DNA of 64,000 nucleotides from Candidatus Thiobius zoothamnicola (GCA_030826945.1 JAPQLC010000012.1:56968-120967); one strand, 5' to 3'; shown: positions 38,745-47,980, numbered from the stretch's first letter. Numbers and translations: made by a program. Notes: a model not told the origin generated them from the letters alone.

Positions 38745-38805
38745 TTAAAACGACGCCCTCCCTTATCAGCCAGCAGGCGCGGCAAAAGAAACCGGGGAAC
38801 AGGCA

Positions 38806-39924
38806 TTGAAGATTTATCTGGTCGGCGGTGCCGTACGCGATGCTTTGCTTGATCTACCGGTCACGGAACGCGACTGGGTGGTGACAGGCGCAACCCCAGC
38901 GCAAATGTCAGCTCAGGGTTTCCGCCAGATTGACTCCAATTTTCCGGTATTCCACCACCCCAAAACTGGGGAAGAATATGCTTTGGCACGCCGCGAAATC
39001 AAAACTGGCGCTGGTTATCGCGGTTTCACCGTTGCAGCCGATCCGCACATCACGCTGGAGCAGGACCTGATCCGGCGTGACCTGACCATCAACGCGATTG
39101 CGCAAGACGCACAAGGCAAGCTGGCCGATCCGTTCAACGGTCAGGACGATCTGCGTAATGGTTATTTACGCCACATCAGCCCGGCTTTCACGGAAGATCC
39201 CGTACGTTTGTTGCGTGTTGCGCGCTTCGCCGCCAAGCTGGGCCATTGCGGTTTTCGCGTCACCCATGCAACGCATCGGCTGATGCAGCAAATGGTCACC
39301 AATGGCGCAATTGCTGAACTCAAGCCAGAACGCATCTGGCGGGAAATGAAAAAAGCGCTGGCTTACCAACAACCCTGGCGCTTCTTTGACGTGCTTAACG
39401 GCTGCGGCGCATTGACCCAATTATGCCCTGATTGGACTGAAGCACCGCCAAGCCACCCGGATCACACAAAACCCGCCCATTCAACATACCATGCATTGCG
39501 TCAGGCCTGCCAACTGAGCGACCAACCGACTGTGCGGTTTGCCGCATTATGGCTAAAAACCACTCCGCCTGATTGGCTGGATTCAGTGCTGGAAAAACGT
39601 TTCGCACAACTGTTGCATGATGCCCGAACCGCCAGGTCAAACCTGGCCGCCTGGCGAGGAAACTCGGCAGAAAATCTGTATGATTTTTTACACCGACATC
39701 GCGCATGGCGTCAGGGCGAACAATTCATACACGTCATGCAAGTGCTGCAAGCTCAATCGGAACACTTGGCCCTATTGGAAACCATCAACCAGGCACGACA
39801 AGTCGCTGCTGACGTTGATATTGCATCATTAAAGGCCCAAGGGTTTCATGGCCCTGCCTTGGGTCAGGCGCTGGCACAACATCGCATACAAGCCATACAA
39901 CAACTGTCACCGGCTAAATTCTGA
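38806..39924 (+). CDS. cca: tRNA CCA-adding enzyme
   Basis: A class II nucleotidyltransferase of 372 residues that builds or repairs the tRNA 3' CCA. MKIYLVGGAVRDALL with VTERDWVVTGA is the head domain (catalytic DxD replaced by the usual ERDWV), RRDLTINAIA the second motif, and DPVRLLRVARFAAKL the template region. The C-terminus is shorter than the HD-domain E. coli type. The start is TTG. Its 3' third (from 39635) is also present in a second copy beyond the island, but this copy is complete. Confidence 0.95.
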   Translation: MKIYLVGGAVRDALLDLPVTERDWVVTGATPAQMSAQGFRQIDSNFPVFHHPKTGEEYALARREIKTGAGYRGFTVAADPHITLEQDLIRRDLTINAIAQDAQGKLADPFNGQDDLRNGYLRHISPAFTEDPVRLLRVARFAAKLGHCGFRVTHATHRLMQQMVTNGAIAELKPERIWREMKKALAYQQPWRFFDVLNGCGALTQLCPDWTEAPPSHPDHTKPAHSTYHALRQACQLSDQPTVRFAALWLKTTPPDWLDSVLEKRFAQLLHDARTARSNLAAWRGNSAENLYDFLHRHRAWRQGEQFIHVMQVLQAQSEHLALLETINQARQVAADVDIASLKAQGFHGPALGQALAQHRIQAIQQLSPAKF

Positions 39925-40271
39925 CGGCCAAGCCTCAATCAACACGGTGATTTTAGAGAAGGATGAAGCCACAAAATCCGTATAATCACGCCTTAACCCG
40001 TATCAACAAAGCGCAAGACCCCAGGATATGAAGCAACAACTTGAAACTTTGATGGAACAACGCATTTTGATTCTTGATGGCGCTATGGGCACCATGATCC
40101 AGCGTCATAAATTGGAGGAAGCGGATTATCGCGGCGAGCGCTTTGCTGATTGGCACATTGATCTGAAAGGGAACAACGACCTGCTGGCTCTCACCCAGCC
40201 CGACATCATTCGCAACATCCACGAACAATACCTGGAAGCGGGCTGCGATATCGTTGAAACTAACACCTTCA
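39635..40271 (+). repeat. 637-bp direct repeat, left copy
   Basis: By eye this copy is identical to 47981-48617 except for one base (T at 40261, C at 48607). It contains the last 290 bases of cca, the cca-metH spacer with the metH -10 (TATAAT), and the first 244 bases of metH. Near-identity means the duplication is recent. It bounds a 7.7-kb insertion. Confidence 0.97.
40028..40271 (+). pseudogene. truncated metH 5' fragment
   Basis: This is the first 81 codons of cobalamin-dependent methionine synthase, cut at ...VETNTF where the intact gene continues NGTRVS. The frame then runs into the IS91-like remnant and stops at 40315. The homocysteine-binding zinc cysteines are all missing, so it cannot be active. 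The complete gene is at 48374-52108. Confidence 0.95.
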
Positions 40272-40273
40272 TG

Positions 40274-40614
40274 AAGATGCAGCCGATAACAACCCCATCA
40301 TTCCGCGCCTGCTGATCAACCTTTGGGCGGTGCTGTTCAACCGAATCTATGGAGTCTCGCCATTGACTTGCTCGCACTATGGCGCACAGATGCGCATCAT
40401 CGCCTTCATCAAAGATATCGAACCGGTACGGCGGATTCTCGGCAGTATCTGAGAACCGCTTGAACCACCGCGCACCCATCCCCCACGCGCGCCGCCGGAC
40501 TGGCCGGAATCCGATCAAACCCTGATATTGGATGAGCAGATCAACCAGAGCTTGCCCCGGACTCGATCTGAGGAAACAGGGGATTGGGAGTTTGACCAGA
40601 CTGTAAACTGGTAA
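40274..40614 (+). pseudogene. IS91-like transposase C-terminal remnant
   Basis: Read in one frame, this gives NLWAVLFNRIYGVSPLTC, then GAQMRIIAFIKDIEPVRRILGSI, the C-terminal zinc-binding tail typical of Y2/IS91-type transposases (usually PL.CP.CG..MRIIAFI). The second zinc cysteine is Tyr (CSHYG), and a TGA interrupts the frame near 40451 before a further homologous tail to the TAA at 40614. All upstream catalytic parts are missing. It starts exactly at the truncation point of the metH fragment. Confidence 0.75.
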
Positions 40615-41060
40615 CGAAATCCAGATGAGTGCCCACCCATGCTGAAGGTGCAAACCTTCCGGCAGGTTGTTATGCGCCTGCTGTTTGATCGTCTTACCGG
40701 ATGCTGCGATGGCTACACGCTGCCATTGCTAATGCGTCTGCACAGCACACGCTGTCGGGACAATATGGGCTTTCTCCCGGGACAAGTTGGTGTTAACTGC
40801 GCGTGGGTATTGAGTCAGATGCGGTTTGCGAAAGGGGCTTGAACTTCCTATTCTTTGAGGATTCTTAATAAAAACAAAGTGTTAAGGTTTGATACTGATT
40901 AGATAGTGTTCTCCCAAGATTTCCTGCAAAACAGGTCCTCATTTGGATGTTCTTAGCACTCTGATTACTCACTCCGTTCAACGAATAAATGAAAATGACC
41001 GAATAAAGCAAAAACTTGCGCGTTTTCAAGCTAATTTGCTCGATTTGTAAGCACTAAAAT
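40615..41060. other. non-coding stretch in the island
   Basis: About 450 bases follow the transposase remnant. A 67-codon plus-strand frame (40639-40842) has no recognisable features and is probably not a gene. The stretch may include the end of the IS91-like element and the promoter of the PEBP gene. Confidence 0.4.
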
Positions 41061-41063
41061 TGT

Positions 41064-41090
41064 CCTCCTTTGGAAACCAAATTAAGGAGG
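41064..41090 (+). promoter_or_regulatory. hairpin sequestering the PEBP ribosome-binding site
   Basis: CCTCC-TTTGG (41064-41073) pairs with CCAAA-ttaa-GGAGG (41077-41090) around an AAA loop. This buries the whole GGAGG Shine-Dalgarno eight bases before the ATG. Such a fold would keep translation low until heat, a protein or upstream translation opens it. Confidence 0.65.
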
Positions 41091-41097
41091 CAAGAAG

Positions 41098-41661
41098 ATG
41101 CGCCCTACTTTTAAATTGGCATTACCTATTTCTATTTTACTAGCAAGTCTTTCAGGCACAGCGGTAGCAGAGCAATTCAAACTTAAAAGTACCGATATCA
41201 AAGCGGGCGAAACGATGAGTAATACTCAAGAGTTTCAAGGCTTTGGCTGTAAAGGTGGCAATTTATCCCCACAACTTTCTTGGGAAGGAGCACCCGAAGG
41301 TACCGCAGCATTTGCTATTCAAGTTTACGATCCAGATGCACCAACGGGCAGTGGCTGGTGGCATTGGCAGGTCGTGAATATTCCTAAAAACGTGACTAGC
41401 TTGGATGCCGGTGCAGGTGATCTAAGCAAAAACCTAATCCCTGCCTCTGTAACCCACATCAGCAACGATTATGGCTCTAAAGGCTTTGGTGGTGCTTGTC
41501 CTCCTAAAGGTCACGGCGTACATCGTTACCAATTCACGGTTCATGCGTTATCTAAAAAGTTGGAGCTTCCTGAAGGAGCCTCTTCTGCACTAACGGGCTA
41601 CATGGTTAACGCGAATTCATTGGCTTCGAGCACGATCGAAGCACTCTACGAGCGTAAGTAA
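41098..41661 (+). CDS. secreted PEBP/YbhB-YbcL-type protein
   Basis: A phosphatidylethanolamine-binding-protein family member, 187 residues. The signal peptide is about 24 residues (ISILLASLSGTAVA). GCKGGNLSPQLSWEGAPEGTAAFAIQVYDPDAPTGSGWWHW contains the family DPDAP-x-G-x-x-H ligand pocket, and GKGHGVHRY-like PKGHGVHRYQFTVHAL is the second pocket motif. Periplasmic bacterial members have no firm role. Here it precedes a giant acyl-activating gene and might bind a lipid or small acid product of it. A strong AAGGAGG site is folded in a hairpin. Confidence 0.88.
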   Translation: MRPTFKLALPISILLASLSGTAVAEQFKLKSTDIKAGETMSNTQEFQGFGCKGGNLSPQLSWEGAPEGTAAFAIQVYDPDAPTGSGWWHWQVVNIPKNVTSLDAGAGDLSKNLIPASVTHISNDYGSKGFGGACPPKGHGVHRYQFTVHALSKKLELPEGASSALTGYMVNANSLASSTIEALYERK

Positions 41662-41673
41662 AACAATAACGAG

Positions 41674-41709
41674 GTGCCTCAATTCTGCTCAGGAGCAGTT
41701 TTGAGGCAC
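41674..41709 (+). terminator. hairpin after the PEBP gene
   Basis: GTGCCTCAA..CTGCTC and GAGCAG..TTGAGGCAC form a long, nearly perfect stem 12 bases after the stop. The T-run is short, so termination is probable but may be partial, allowing some readthrough into the giant gene. Confidence 0.65.
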
Positions 41710-41844
41710 ATGCTTATTTGAAGGGAGCCGGGTTATGAACCGAGTTCAACATGAGATGGTGAGTAACAATAACTAGTCCTCTCATGAACTAAGCTGGTGG
41801 TCTGCTCTTTTGGATGGAGCCTTCAGAGCAATTCGAATCAATGT

Positions 41845-41883
41845 GATAGATAAATTTGATAGGTAAATTTGATAGATAAATTT
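41845..41883 (+). repeat. three 13-bp tandem repeats upstream of the giant gene
   Basis: GATAGATAAATTT, GATAGGTAAATTT and GATAGATAAATTT follow each other without gaps and end 13 bases before the GTG start. They lie in the untranslated leader or promoter and could be binding sites for the island's AraC-type regulator, or a slippage-prone tract that changes spacing. Confidence 0.8.
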
Positions 41884-41896
41884 TGAGGTACACGGA

Positions 41897-44800
41897 GTGA
41901 GTATTTTTAATGGAGCAGCTTCAAAGCCTCGGCTATTGGCGCTGCATGGTAAAGGAAGCAACAGCAAAGTAACTGCGATGCAGTTGGAAAATCTGGGTGT
42001 GAGCGCTTCTGAATATGAGATTGTTTACCTAGATGCACCCGCTCTTGTAGGTTGCCCAGGCCCAGGGGTTGATGGGTTAGCAAAACAGAATCTAGTCGCG
42101 GCCCCATGGTACTCATGGTTACCTGATAGTGACGATGTCGATAACGATGTGCTTCTAAGAACCCTGTGTAAATCGGTGTCATCCGTTCTTTCTGTTATTA
42201 AGAACAAAGGTCCGTTTGATGGCATTTATGGATTTAGCCAAGGCGCTGTTATTGCCGGTTTAGTGACTGGTTTGGCTAAAGATTCTGCGTTAATTAAAGC
42301 TATAGAGCAGTATGTTGGTGAGGATTGGGATCCGGACATATTAAAGCACCAGTTTTATGCCGCTATTTTTGCTTGTGCTGCTGCCCCTCTTAATCTTAAG
42401 GAATTAAGAAACCGTGCTGGTTTAGGCGAAGTGCCAGTCTCTGCTATTCATACTCAAGCTGTTCACCTTATAGGCCGTCGTGATAGCCGTAAAAAATGGT
42501 CAGAAGCCTTTGTTGATCACTTACAGACCGAGTATTGTGAAGTTTTATATCTTCCCGGCGGCCATGAAATCGGTCGTTTGCAACGTAATGATGAGCAACT
42601 GGCGGAAGTAATCTACAAAGCACTACATAACATCATGACTGATAGCTTAGGCTTTGTTAATCAGTATCACTCCTCCCCTCTGAGTACCCGTTTAGTCCAC
42701 CAAGATAAGCAGATCACCTCGGTTAATCTGGCCGTGGAAAGTGCGCCAACAACGATTTCTGAACTATTAACCCAGCAACCCGCTAGTACACCATTATTCC
42801 GTAATGCCCGTGAACGAAATGCAGATTTAGTCACTACCTATGGCGATATGCTTAACTTCATTCAAGCAGGTGGTGAAGGTGATTTAAGACAGCTTGGTGT
42901 TAAACAAGATGAAGTTGTTGCTTATCTCGCTCCAGCAGGTGGATCTGCTGTAGCTGCGACAGCTTTTCTATCGATTGCGGCACAAACTTGTGCAGTGCCT
43001 TTCTCTACTCATATGAACGAGGCAGATGCCCTACTTGCGTTAAAACAATATGGCGTAAAGCATATGGTTTTATTTGCTGGTGTTTCCTCGCAAGGGGTCC
43101 AGAGTGCTTTCGAAAAATATGCTGAAAGTGGCAATGCTAAGCTACATCATGCTGTAATTGATCCAAATGCTTCTCCCGGTTTCTTCTGCTATCAGAATCC
43201 TGTCGCAAATTTTCAGAATGAATCGGCTTTAATTTGCGGGCCTGATGACAATAGTTTGCTGCTTCGAACATCGGGTACGACCTCCATTCCAAAAGTGGTG
43301 CCTCTACGTCAGAAAGAACTTGTTATCAATGCAACTGTATTGGCCGATGGCATTGGTATTACCTCTGAAGATGTGACTTATAGCATCATGCCTTTGGATC
43401 ATATTGGCGGGATTAGTGCGTCTATTCTTTGTAGCCTTTCGGTTGGCGCATCGGTCACTTGTGATGGCTTCTATACCCCACAGGGGATGGTCGCTGCGTT
43501 GGCTGAATCAAACCCTCGGCCGACTTGGTATTCCGCAGTACCCACTATCCATAATGCGACAGTACGTTTTCTGAATGATCATGGTGATAGTTATCTAGGC
43601 TCTGATGGCGAGTGGCATGCGCATAACCTTCGTATAGTTAGATCCGGTGCCGCTGCACTAAAAGAGGATGATCGGGATCTGCTAAAACGCACTCTAGGTT
43701 GTGATGTTGCTACGACTTACAGCATGTCCGAGATGATGCCCATATCTCAGCCTCCTATTACTGAAGAGGGTTGGAAGCAACAGCCGGGAGCCGTTGGTGT
43801 ACCTGTTGTGGCATCATTAGCGATTGTTGATCCGATCACTTTACGGCCTCTGCCTTACGGTAAAGAAGGTGAAATAGTTATTTCTGGCCCAACGGTTTTT
43901 ACTGGTTATTTAGATAACCCAGAAGCGAACAGTAACTCCCACTTTATAATGCGCTCAGATGTCGATCAAACCCTGCATACTTGGTTTATGACCAGTGATT
44001 TAGGTCAGATTGATAATGAGGGTGTGCTATCCCTCCGAGGTCGTATCAAAGAGCTGATTAAAAAAGGTGGAGAGCAAATCGCTCCGGTTGAAGTTGAGAA
44101 TGTGATCAGCTTGCATCCGCATGTATCCTCAGCCGTTTGTTTCTCTGTGCCATCAGATGCTTATGGTGAAGAAGTTGGTTGTGCTCTTATCCTGAAAGGG
44201 AGCAATCAGCCGAGTGAGCAGGAACTGATTCGAGAGATCAGAGAGATTTTAATTAATGAGAAGCTAGCAGGTTTCAAATACCCATCTTATTGGAAAGTGG
44301 TGGATGAAGATAATCTGCCGCGAACAGGTAGTAATAAGATCATTAGAAATGGTTTAGCTGAAGTTTTAGATATCACTCAGCCAAAAGAGGCTGAGCCTAC
44401 CCAATTGATAAACACTGTTACGCCTGACAGAGCCGAAGATATCGCAGATTTTGGTGCGGCTCCTTCTGCAACAACCGCTGCTATTTCGACATCAGGCCCC
44501 ATCGATCTTAATAAGCCTAAAATCGATTGGGCAGTATTGGCTGGTTTTCGTTTTCTACTTGCCTGTTATGTGATGTTTATGCATATAGGATCGGATGCTT
44601 CGTGGGATGCATTTTCTAATCTACGCCAGTTCCCATGGCACGTGCATGCCTTTTTCACCTTAGCGGGTTTCACACTAGCGGCGGTGATGCCTGCGCTAAT
44701 CCAAAAAAAGCTCTCCTTTGTTTCTGCCCGTGTAGCCGGTATGTACCCTCTTTACGGGTTTGCCGTGTTATTAGCTTTAGGTAACTTGGCCGTAGGTTGT

Positions 44801-46219
44801 CAGCCATCGACCTTTATTACTGATTTCCAATGGGGAGGTCAGCACGCTGGTGGTGATCAACTGTTCTGTCAGGGAACTCCTTGGGTACAGGATTCATGGT
44901 TTGCCAATGTCTTGTTAACCTTAGGTATTCACTTAACGGGATTACAAGCGACACCACTGTGGGGCGGGACATGGTTCCTTGGCTTCTATATGTGGTTTAT
45001 CTCGATGTATCTGCAGTGCTTGATTGTGTTCCCGTATCTATACAATGCGCTTTACCGCAACCGAGGTAACACGAAGAAATTATTCCTCCTAACCTTGGCG
45101 GGTTTAGGGGTTAATCTCCTTATCATTATGTCTTTCTGGTATGGCTACGCAGTCGATGCAACTGGTTATGGTTTCTATGATGCGCTTACAGGCGAACGAG
45201 CTATCCCAAGTGCCGCTCAGCTGGATTCTGCCGCGCAAGATAATGCTGTGATACTTGGTTTCTACCTGTTTGCGCCATTCTGGATAGTCTACTTTGTTGC
45301 GGGTATGTGTGCCGCGTTCCTATACGATGCTATTCGCCCAACGGAACTGCGTCGAGCTTATTTATGGGGCTACGTCGCCGATGCCATTACCGTGTTTATG
45401 ATTCTTGTCAGCATTGCTCATGTGGCGCAAGGTTATTTCCCCCATGGTGCAGATGTGATGAAAGTGTCACTCGAACCTTTCTTTATGCGCCCAGAAGCTG
45501 CCAATACCTTTGCTGATCCAGCAACCGTTAACCGTATTTGGGATAACATCTATGGCCGTTTGTTTGCACCAATTACCCTACTGTGGATCTTTGCACTCGG
45601 CACAGGCCATGGTGTTACAGCTCGAGTCTTAAGATTGAACCCAATCTCGCAAACACTAGCACCAACTGCTTATGCATGCTTCCTCTTCCATCAAATAATC
45701 GGTCAGTGGTACTTCGCTGCGACACGCAATGGCGAATGGTGGAACTGGTGGAGCGATCAAAAAGCGTATTACTGGTTTAGCCCACAGCCGGTTGCCGTTG
45801 AATGGTATGAGTTCTTCTATGTTGTCGGGTTGGTGGTGCTGTTCAGTAAATTGGTGCAACCGCTTGATCAATTAATGCGTATAGGCTTTAACCGTTGCCT
45901 GAATTGGGTTCGCTCAAATGATCAGAAAGAGAATCTAGAACAGGATACTACTCAGGTAATTTTGCACATCGTGCAGCGCACGACCGGTATGGAGGCAAAA
46001 GCAGAATGGAGTCTAGAGCAGTGTGGCTTGGCCTCATTAGGTATTGTTCAGTTCGCAAGTACCTTGGAAACGGAATTCTCTTCGCCAAATAACAAAGTCA
46101 GCATCGCTGTGACAGAAATAATGGAAGCTGCGGATATTCAAAGCATTGCCGCCATTGTTGATCGTTGCCGAAATGATGCCAGTGAGAATAATCGCTTGCA
46201 AAATGCGAGCTATAACTGA
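41897..46219 (+). CDS. four-domain hydrolase, adenylation, acyltransferase and carrier protein
   Basis: A 1440-residue fusion. First, an FSH1-type serine hydrolase (about 10-245): LALHGKGSN, nucleophile GFSQG (Ser114), GGHE (His223). Second, an AMP-forming acyl/aminoacyl-activating domain (about 300-825): RTSGTTSIPK (457-466), YSMSEMMP (608-615), TSDLG (699), RGRIKELIKKGGEQIAP (714-730) and catalytic Lys814 in PRTGSNK. Third, a membrane acyltransferase-3 (about 875-1330) with R885...H896 and some ten hydrophobic segments. Fourth, a carrier domain (about 1345-1425) with GLASLG, Ser1380 as likely phosphopantetheine site. It probably activates an acid, holds it on the carrier and transfers it through the membrane; the hydrolase may edit or release. 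The start is GTG with GAGG upstream. The stop abuts an IS remnant. Confidence 0.85.
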   Translation: MSIFNGAASKPRLLALHGKGSNSKVTAMQLENLGVSASEYEIVYLDAPALVGCPGPGVDGLAKQNLVAAPWYSWLPDSDDVDNDVLLRTLCKSVSSVLSVIKNKGPFDGIYGFSQGAVIAGLVTGLAKDSALIKAIEQYVGEDWDPDILKHQFYAAIFACAAAPLNLKELRNRAGLGEVPVSAIHTQAVHLIGRRDSRKKWSEAFVDHLQTEYCEVLYLPGGHEIGRLQRNDEQLAEVIYKALHNIMTDSLGFVNQYHSSPLSTRLVHQDKQITSVNLAVESAPTTISELLTQQPASTPLFRNARERNADLVTTYGDMLNFIQAGGEGDLRQLGVKQDEVVAYLAPAGGSAVAATAFLSIAAQTCAVPFSTHMNEADALLALKQYGVKHMVLFAGVSSQGVQSAFEKYAESGNAKLHHAVIDPNASPGFFCYQNPVANFQNESALICGPDDNSLLLRTSGTTSIPKVVPLRQKELVINATVLADGIGITSEDVTYSIMPLDHIGGISASILCSLSVGASVTCDGFYTPQGMVAALAESNPRPTWYSAVPTIHNATVRFLNDHGDSYLGSDGEWHAHNLRIVRSGAAALKEDDRDLLKRTLGCDVATTYSMSEMMPISQPPITEEGWKQQPGAVGVPVVASLAIVDPITLRPLPYGKEGEIVISGPTVFTGYLDNPEANSNSHFIMRSDVDQTLHTWFMTSDLGQIDNEGVLSLRGRIKELIKKGGEQIAPVEVENVISLHPHVSSAVCFSVPSDAYGEEVGCALILKGSNQPSEQELIREIREILINEKLAGFKYPSYWKVVDEDNLPRTGSNKIIRNGLAEVLDITQPKEAEPTQLINTVTPDRAEDIADFGAAPSATTAAISTSGPIDLNKPKIDWAVLAGFRFLLACYVMFMHIGSDASWDAFSNLRQFPWHVHAFFTLAGFTLAAVMPALIQKKLSFVSARVAGMYPLYGFAVLLALGNLAVGCQPSTFITDFQWGGQHAGGDQLFCQGTPWVQDSWFANVLLTLGIHLTGLQATPLWGGTWFLGFYMWFISMYLQCLIVFPYLYNALYRNRGNTKKLFLLTLAGLGVNLLIIMSFWYGYAVDATGYGFYDALTGERAIPSAAQLDSAAQDNAVILGFYLFAPFWIVYFVAGMCAAFLYDAIRPTELRRAYLWGYVADAITVFMILVSIAHVAQGYFPHGADVMKVSLEPFFMRPEAANTFADPATVNRIWDNIYGRLFAPITLLWIFALGTGHGVTARVLRLNPISQTLAPTAYACFLFHQIIGQWYFAATRNGEWWNWWSDQKAYYWFSPQPVAVEWYEFFYVVGLVVLFSKLVQPLDQLMRIGFNRCLNWVRSNDQKENLEQDTTQVILHIVQRTTGMEAKAEWSLEQCGLASLGIVQFASTLETEFSSPNNKVSIAVTEIMEAADIQSIAAIVDRCRNDASENNRLQNASYN

Positions 46220-46834
46220 ATCTGGTGTTTAAAGCATTTGAAAAATAGCGGTGTATCTGGTTGATTGATAGTCACCAAACCAATCAATCGACCAATAAGG
46301 ATACACCACTATGAAGAACGAGAATAACGTTGTTGCGTTTTCAGGTCGACAGGAAATCACAGATGGTCTGACTGAACTACTGAGAACAGGTGCTGTTCAG
46401 CTGATTCAACAAACCGTAAAAGCTGAGTTGGCCGGATTTATGGAGCAGTTTTCAGCTCGCTCACGATCTGTTTATCCAGACGTATGAAGCCAAGTATCCA
46501 AAGGCAACACGGATGCTGCAAAAAGACCGGGAAGAACAGCTGGCCTTTTATGATTTCCCGGCGCAGCATTGGCAAAGCCTGAGAACAACGAATCCGATCG
46601 AGTCGGCCTTTGGCACGATACGCCACAGGACGAAGTGATCCAAAGGATCGCCTGACCCGTGACGACATGCTGCATATGATGTTCAAATTATCAGAATGTG
46701 CAGAAAAAACCTAGCGTAAACAGAGAGGATTTAACTCTCTCGCCAAGGTAATTACGGGAGTGAAATTTAAAGATGGAATCGAGGTGACGACTGACAATCA
46801 GGAAGCTGCTTAATCAAAGCTCAAACACCAGATT
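46219..46834 (+). mobile_element. decayed IS256-family element
   Basis: Inverted ends AATCTGGTGTTT..(46219) and ..AAACACCAGATT (46834) bound a 616-base remnant, about half a normal element. The transposase N-terminus survives from 46311 (NVVAFSGRQEITDGLTELLRTGAVQLIQQ in pieces). After an internal deletion the C-terminus follows in another frame (LAFYDFPAQHWQSLRTTNPIESAFGTIRHRTK), then frameshifts and ends KVITGVKFKDGIEV. The catalytic centre is lost. Its left end overlaps the stop codon of the giant gene. I saw no target-site duplication. Confidence 0.8.
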
Positions 46835-46948
46835 TAACGATAACTCCATTGTAGGAGACTACTGTCTCTCTTCCTGAAACGCAGGCTGTGCGGTTATTCC
46901 ATGAATTCAGGACTTTGTATAAGTAACATCAATTGACTGGTTAATCTT

Positions 46949-47761
46949 ATGCCGACGCAAACACTACTCCAATCCGCTAAGCATGCATTAGAGCAAGAAC
47001 GGACTTTGCCCTTTTCTGTTTATTGGTCAGTTGAAGAGCAGCGCATTCTGAATGTTCCTATTCTCAAACCTTTATTGATCTTTGTTTTAAGTGGAGTCAA
47101 AAAGTTAGGCAAGGATGAGGAGATGCTGTGCCCAGCCGGAAACTTTGTATTCCTCTCTAACAGCCCGACGATTGATATGAGGAATATTCCTGGAAACGAG
47201 GAATACCTAGCGGTTCTGATCGAATTTGAACATGGTGATTTTGATCATTTTAGACGTCAGAGAAATCAGACTAAGAAACATTTTCTCGGTGAAATTGATG
47301 GCGTACTTGAGACAACGCTGGAGCAATATATGGAGTGGTCTTTGATGGCTCCTGAAGAGGCTTGGCACTTCCGTAAAAAAGAGCTGCTGCAGGTGATGTT
47401 ATCTCTAGGCCATAGTGATGTTTTGGGGTTGATTGAGCCGCCAAGTTTTAGTCATCAATTGCAAGAGATCATAGGTGAAAATATCTCAGGTGATTGTGGC
47501 ATCAGCATGCTAACCGAGCGTTTAGCCGTAAGTGAATCGACCTTGCGTCGCAAGTTAAAAGCCGAAGGCACTTGCCTGCAAGATCTAAAGGATCGGACTA
47601 AATTGGGTTATGGTCTCCATCTTGTGCAAACTACGATGGATCCGATTGGTTTAATTGCAGAACGTTGTGGCTATCAGTCCCAGTCATGGTTTACCGATAA
47701 ATTTAAGCAGCTGTTTGATATCACTCCGACCAAGTTAAGAAAAACACGCTTACAAAGTTAA
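46949..47761 (+). CDS. AraC-family transcription regulator
   Basis: A 270-residue regulator. The N-terminal part (about 1-150) resembles the AraC_N-type cupin of YqhC-like proteins (FVLSGVKKLGKDEEMLCPAGNFVFLSNSP). The C-terminal double helix-turn-helix has ISMLTERLAVSESTLRRKLKAEGT and the signature PIGLIAERCGYQSQSWFTDKFKQLFDITPTKLR. It is the only regulator on the island and lies downstream of the giant gene in the same direction, so it may control that gene and the PEBP gene, perhaps through the 13-bp repeats. Confidence 0.9.
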   Translation: MPTQTLLQSAKHALEQERTLPFSVYWSVEEQRILNVPILKPLLIFVLSGVKKLGKDEEMLCPAGNFVFLSNSPTIDMRNIPGNEEYLAVLIEFEHGDFDHFRRQRNQTKKHFLGEIDGVLETTLEQYMEWSLMAPEEAWHFRKKELLQVMLSLGHSDVLGLIEPPSFSHQLQEIIGENISGDCGISMLTERLAVSESTLRRKLKAEGTCLQDLKDRTKLGYGLHLVQTTMDPIGLIAERCGYQSQSWFTDKFKQLFDITPTKLRKTRLQS

Positions 47762-47980
47762 TGCTTATTCCACTATCACCAGCATTTCCACTGTGTCGTG
47801 GTTTATATAGCGATAGTCGATTGAAAAACGACGCCTGAATTCAGGTGGTTAAAAACTGTTCAAAGTTAATGAGTCTGAAATGCCCCGTATTAAGGTATTT
47901 CCCATCATCAAGACCAATTGACTACCGAATTAAGATAGCAGGTGGTTGATAAAAACCCGTCAATTCTGACTGATTCGCCT
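47762..47980. other. right end of the island
   Basis: About 220 bases after the araC gene with no gene. The host repeat begins at 47981 directly after GATTCGCCT. No inverted repeat, att-like site or integrase remnant is evident at the junction. Confidence 0.4.

Larger units (their letters stand above)
40272..47980 (+). mobile_element. foreign insertion between cca and metH
   Basis: A 7.7-kb segment between the two 637-bp repeats. It carries a PEBP gene, a giant four-domain gene and an araC-type gene, all rightward, plus transposase remnants of two families. Coding style is more A/T-rich than in the flanking chromosomal genes. I see no integrase, tRNA target or replication gene. The repeat structure fits integration of a circle by one crossover in the cca-metH junction, or a segmental duplication followed by rearrangement. 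Confidence 0.85.

Noticed and set aside
40639..40842. 67-codon frame after the IS91-like remnant
   Set aside because: No similarity to known proteins and no start signals; treated as non-coding island DNA.
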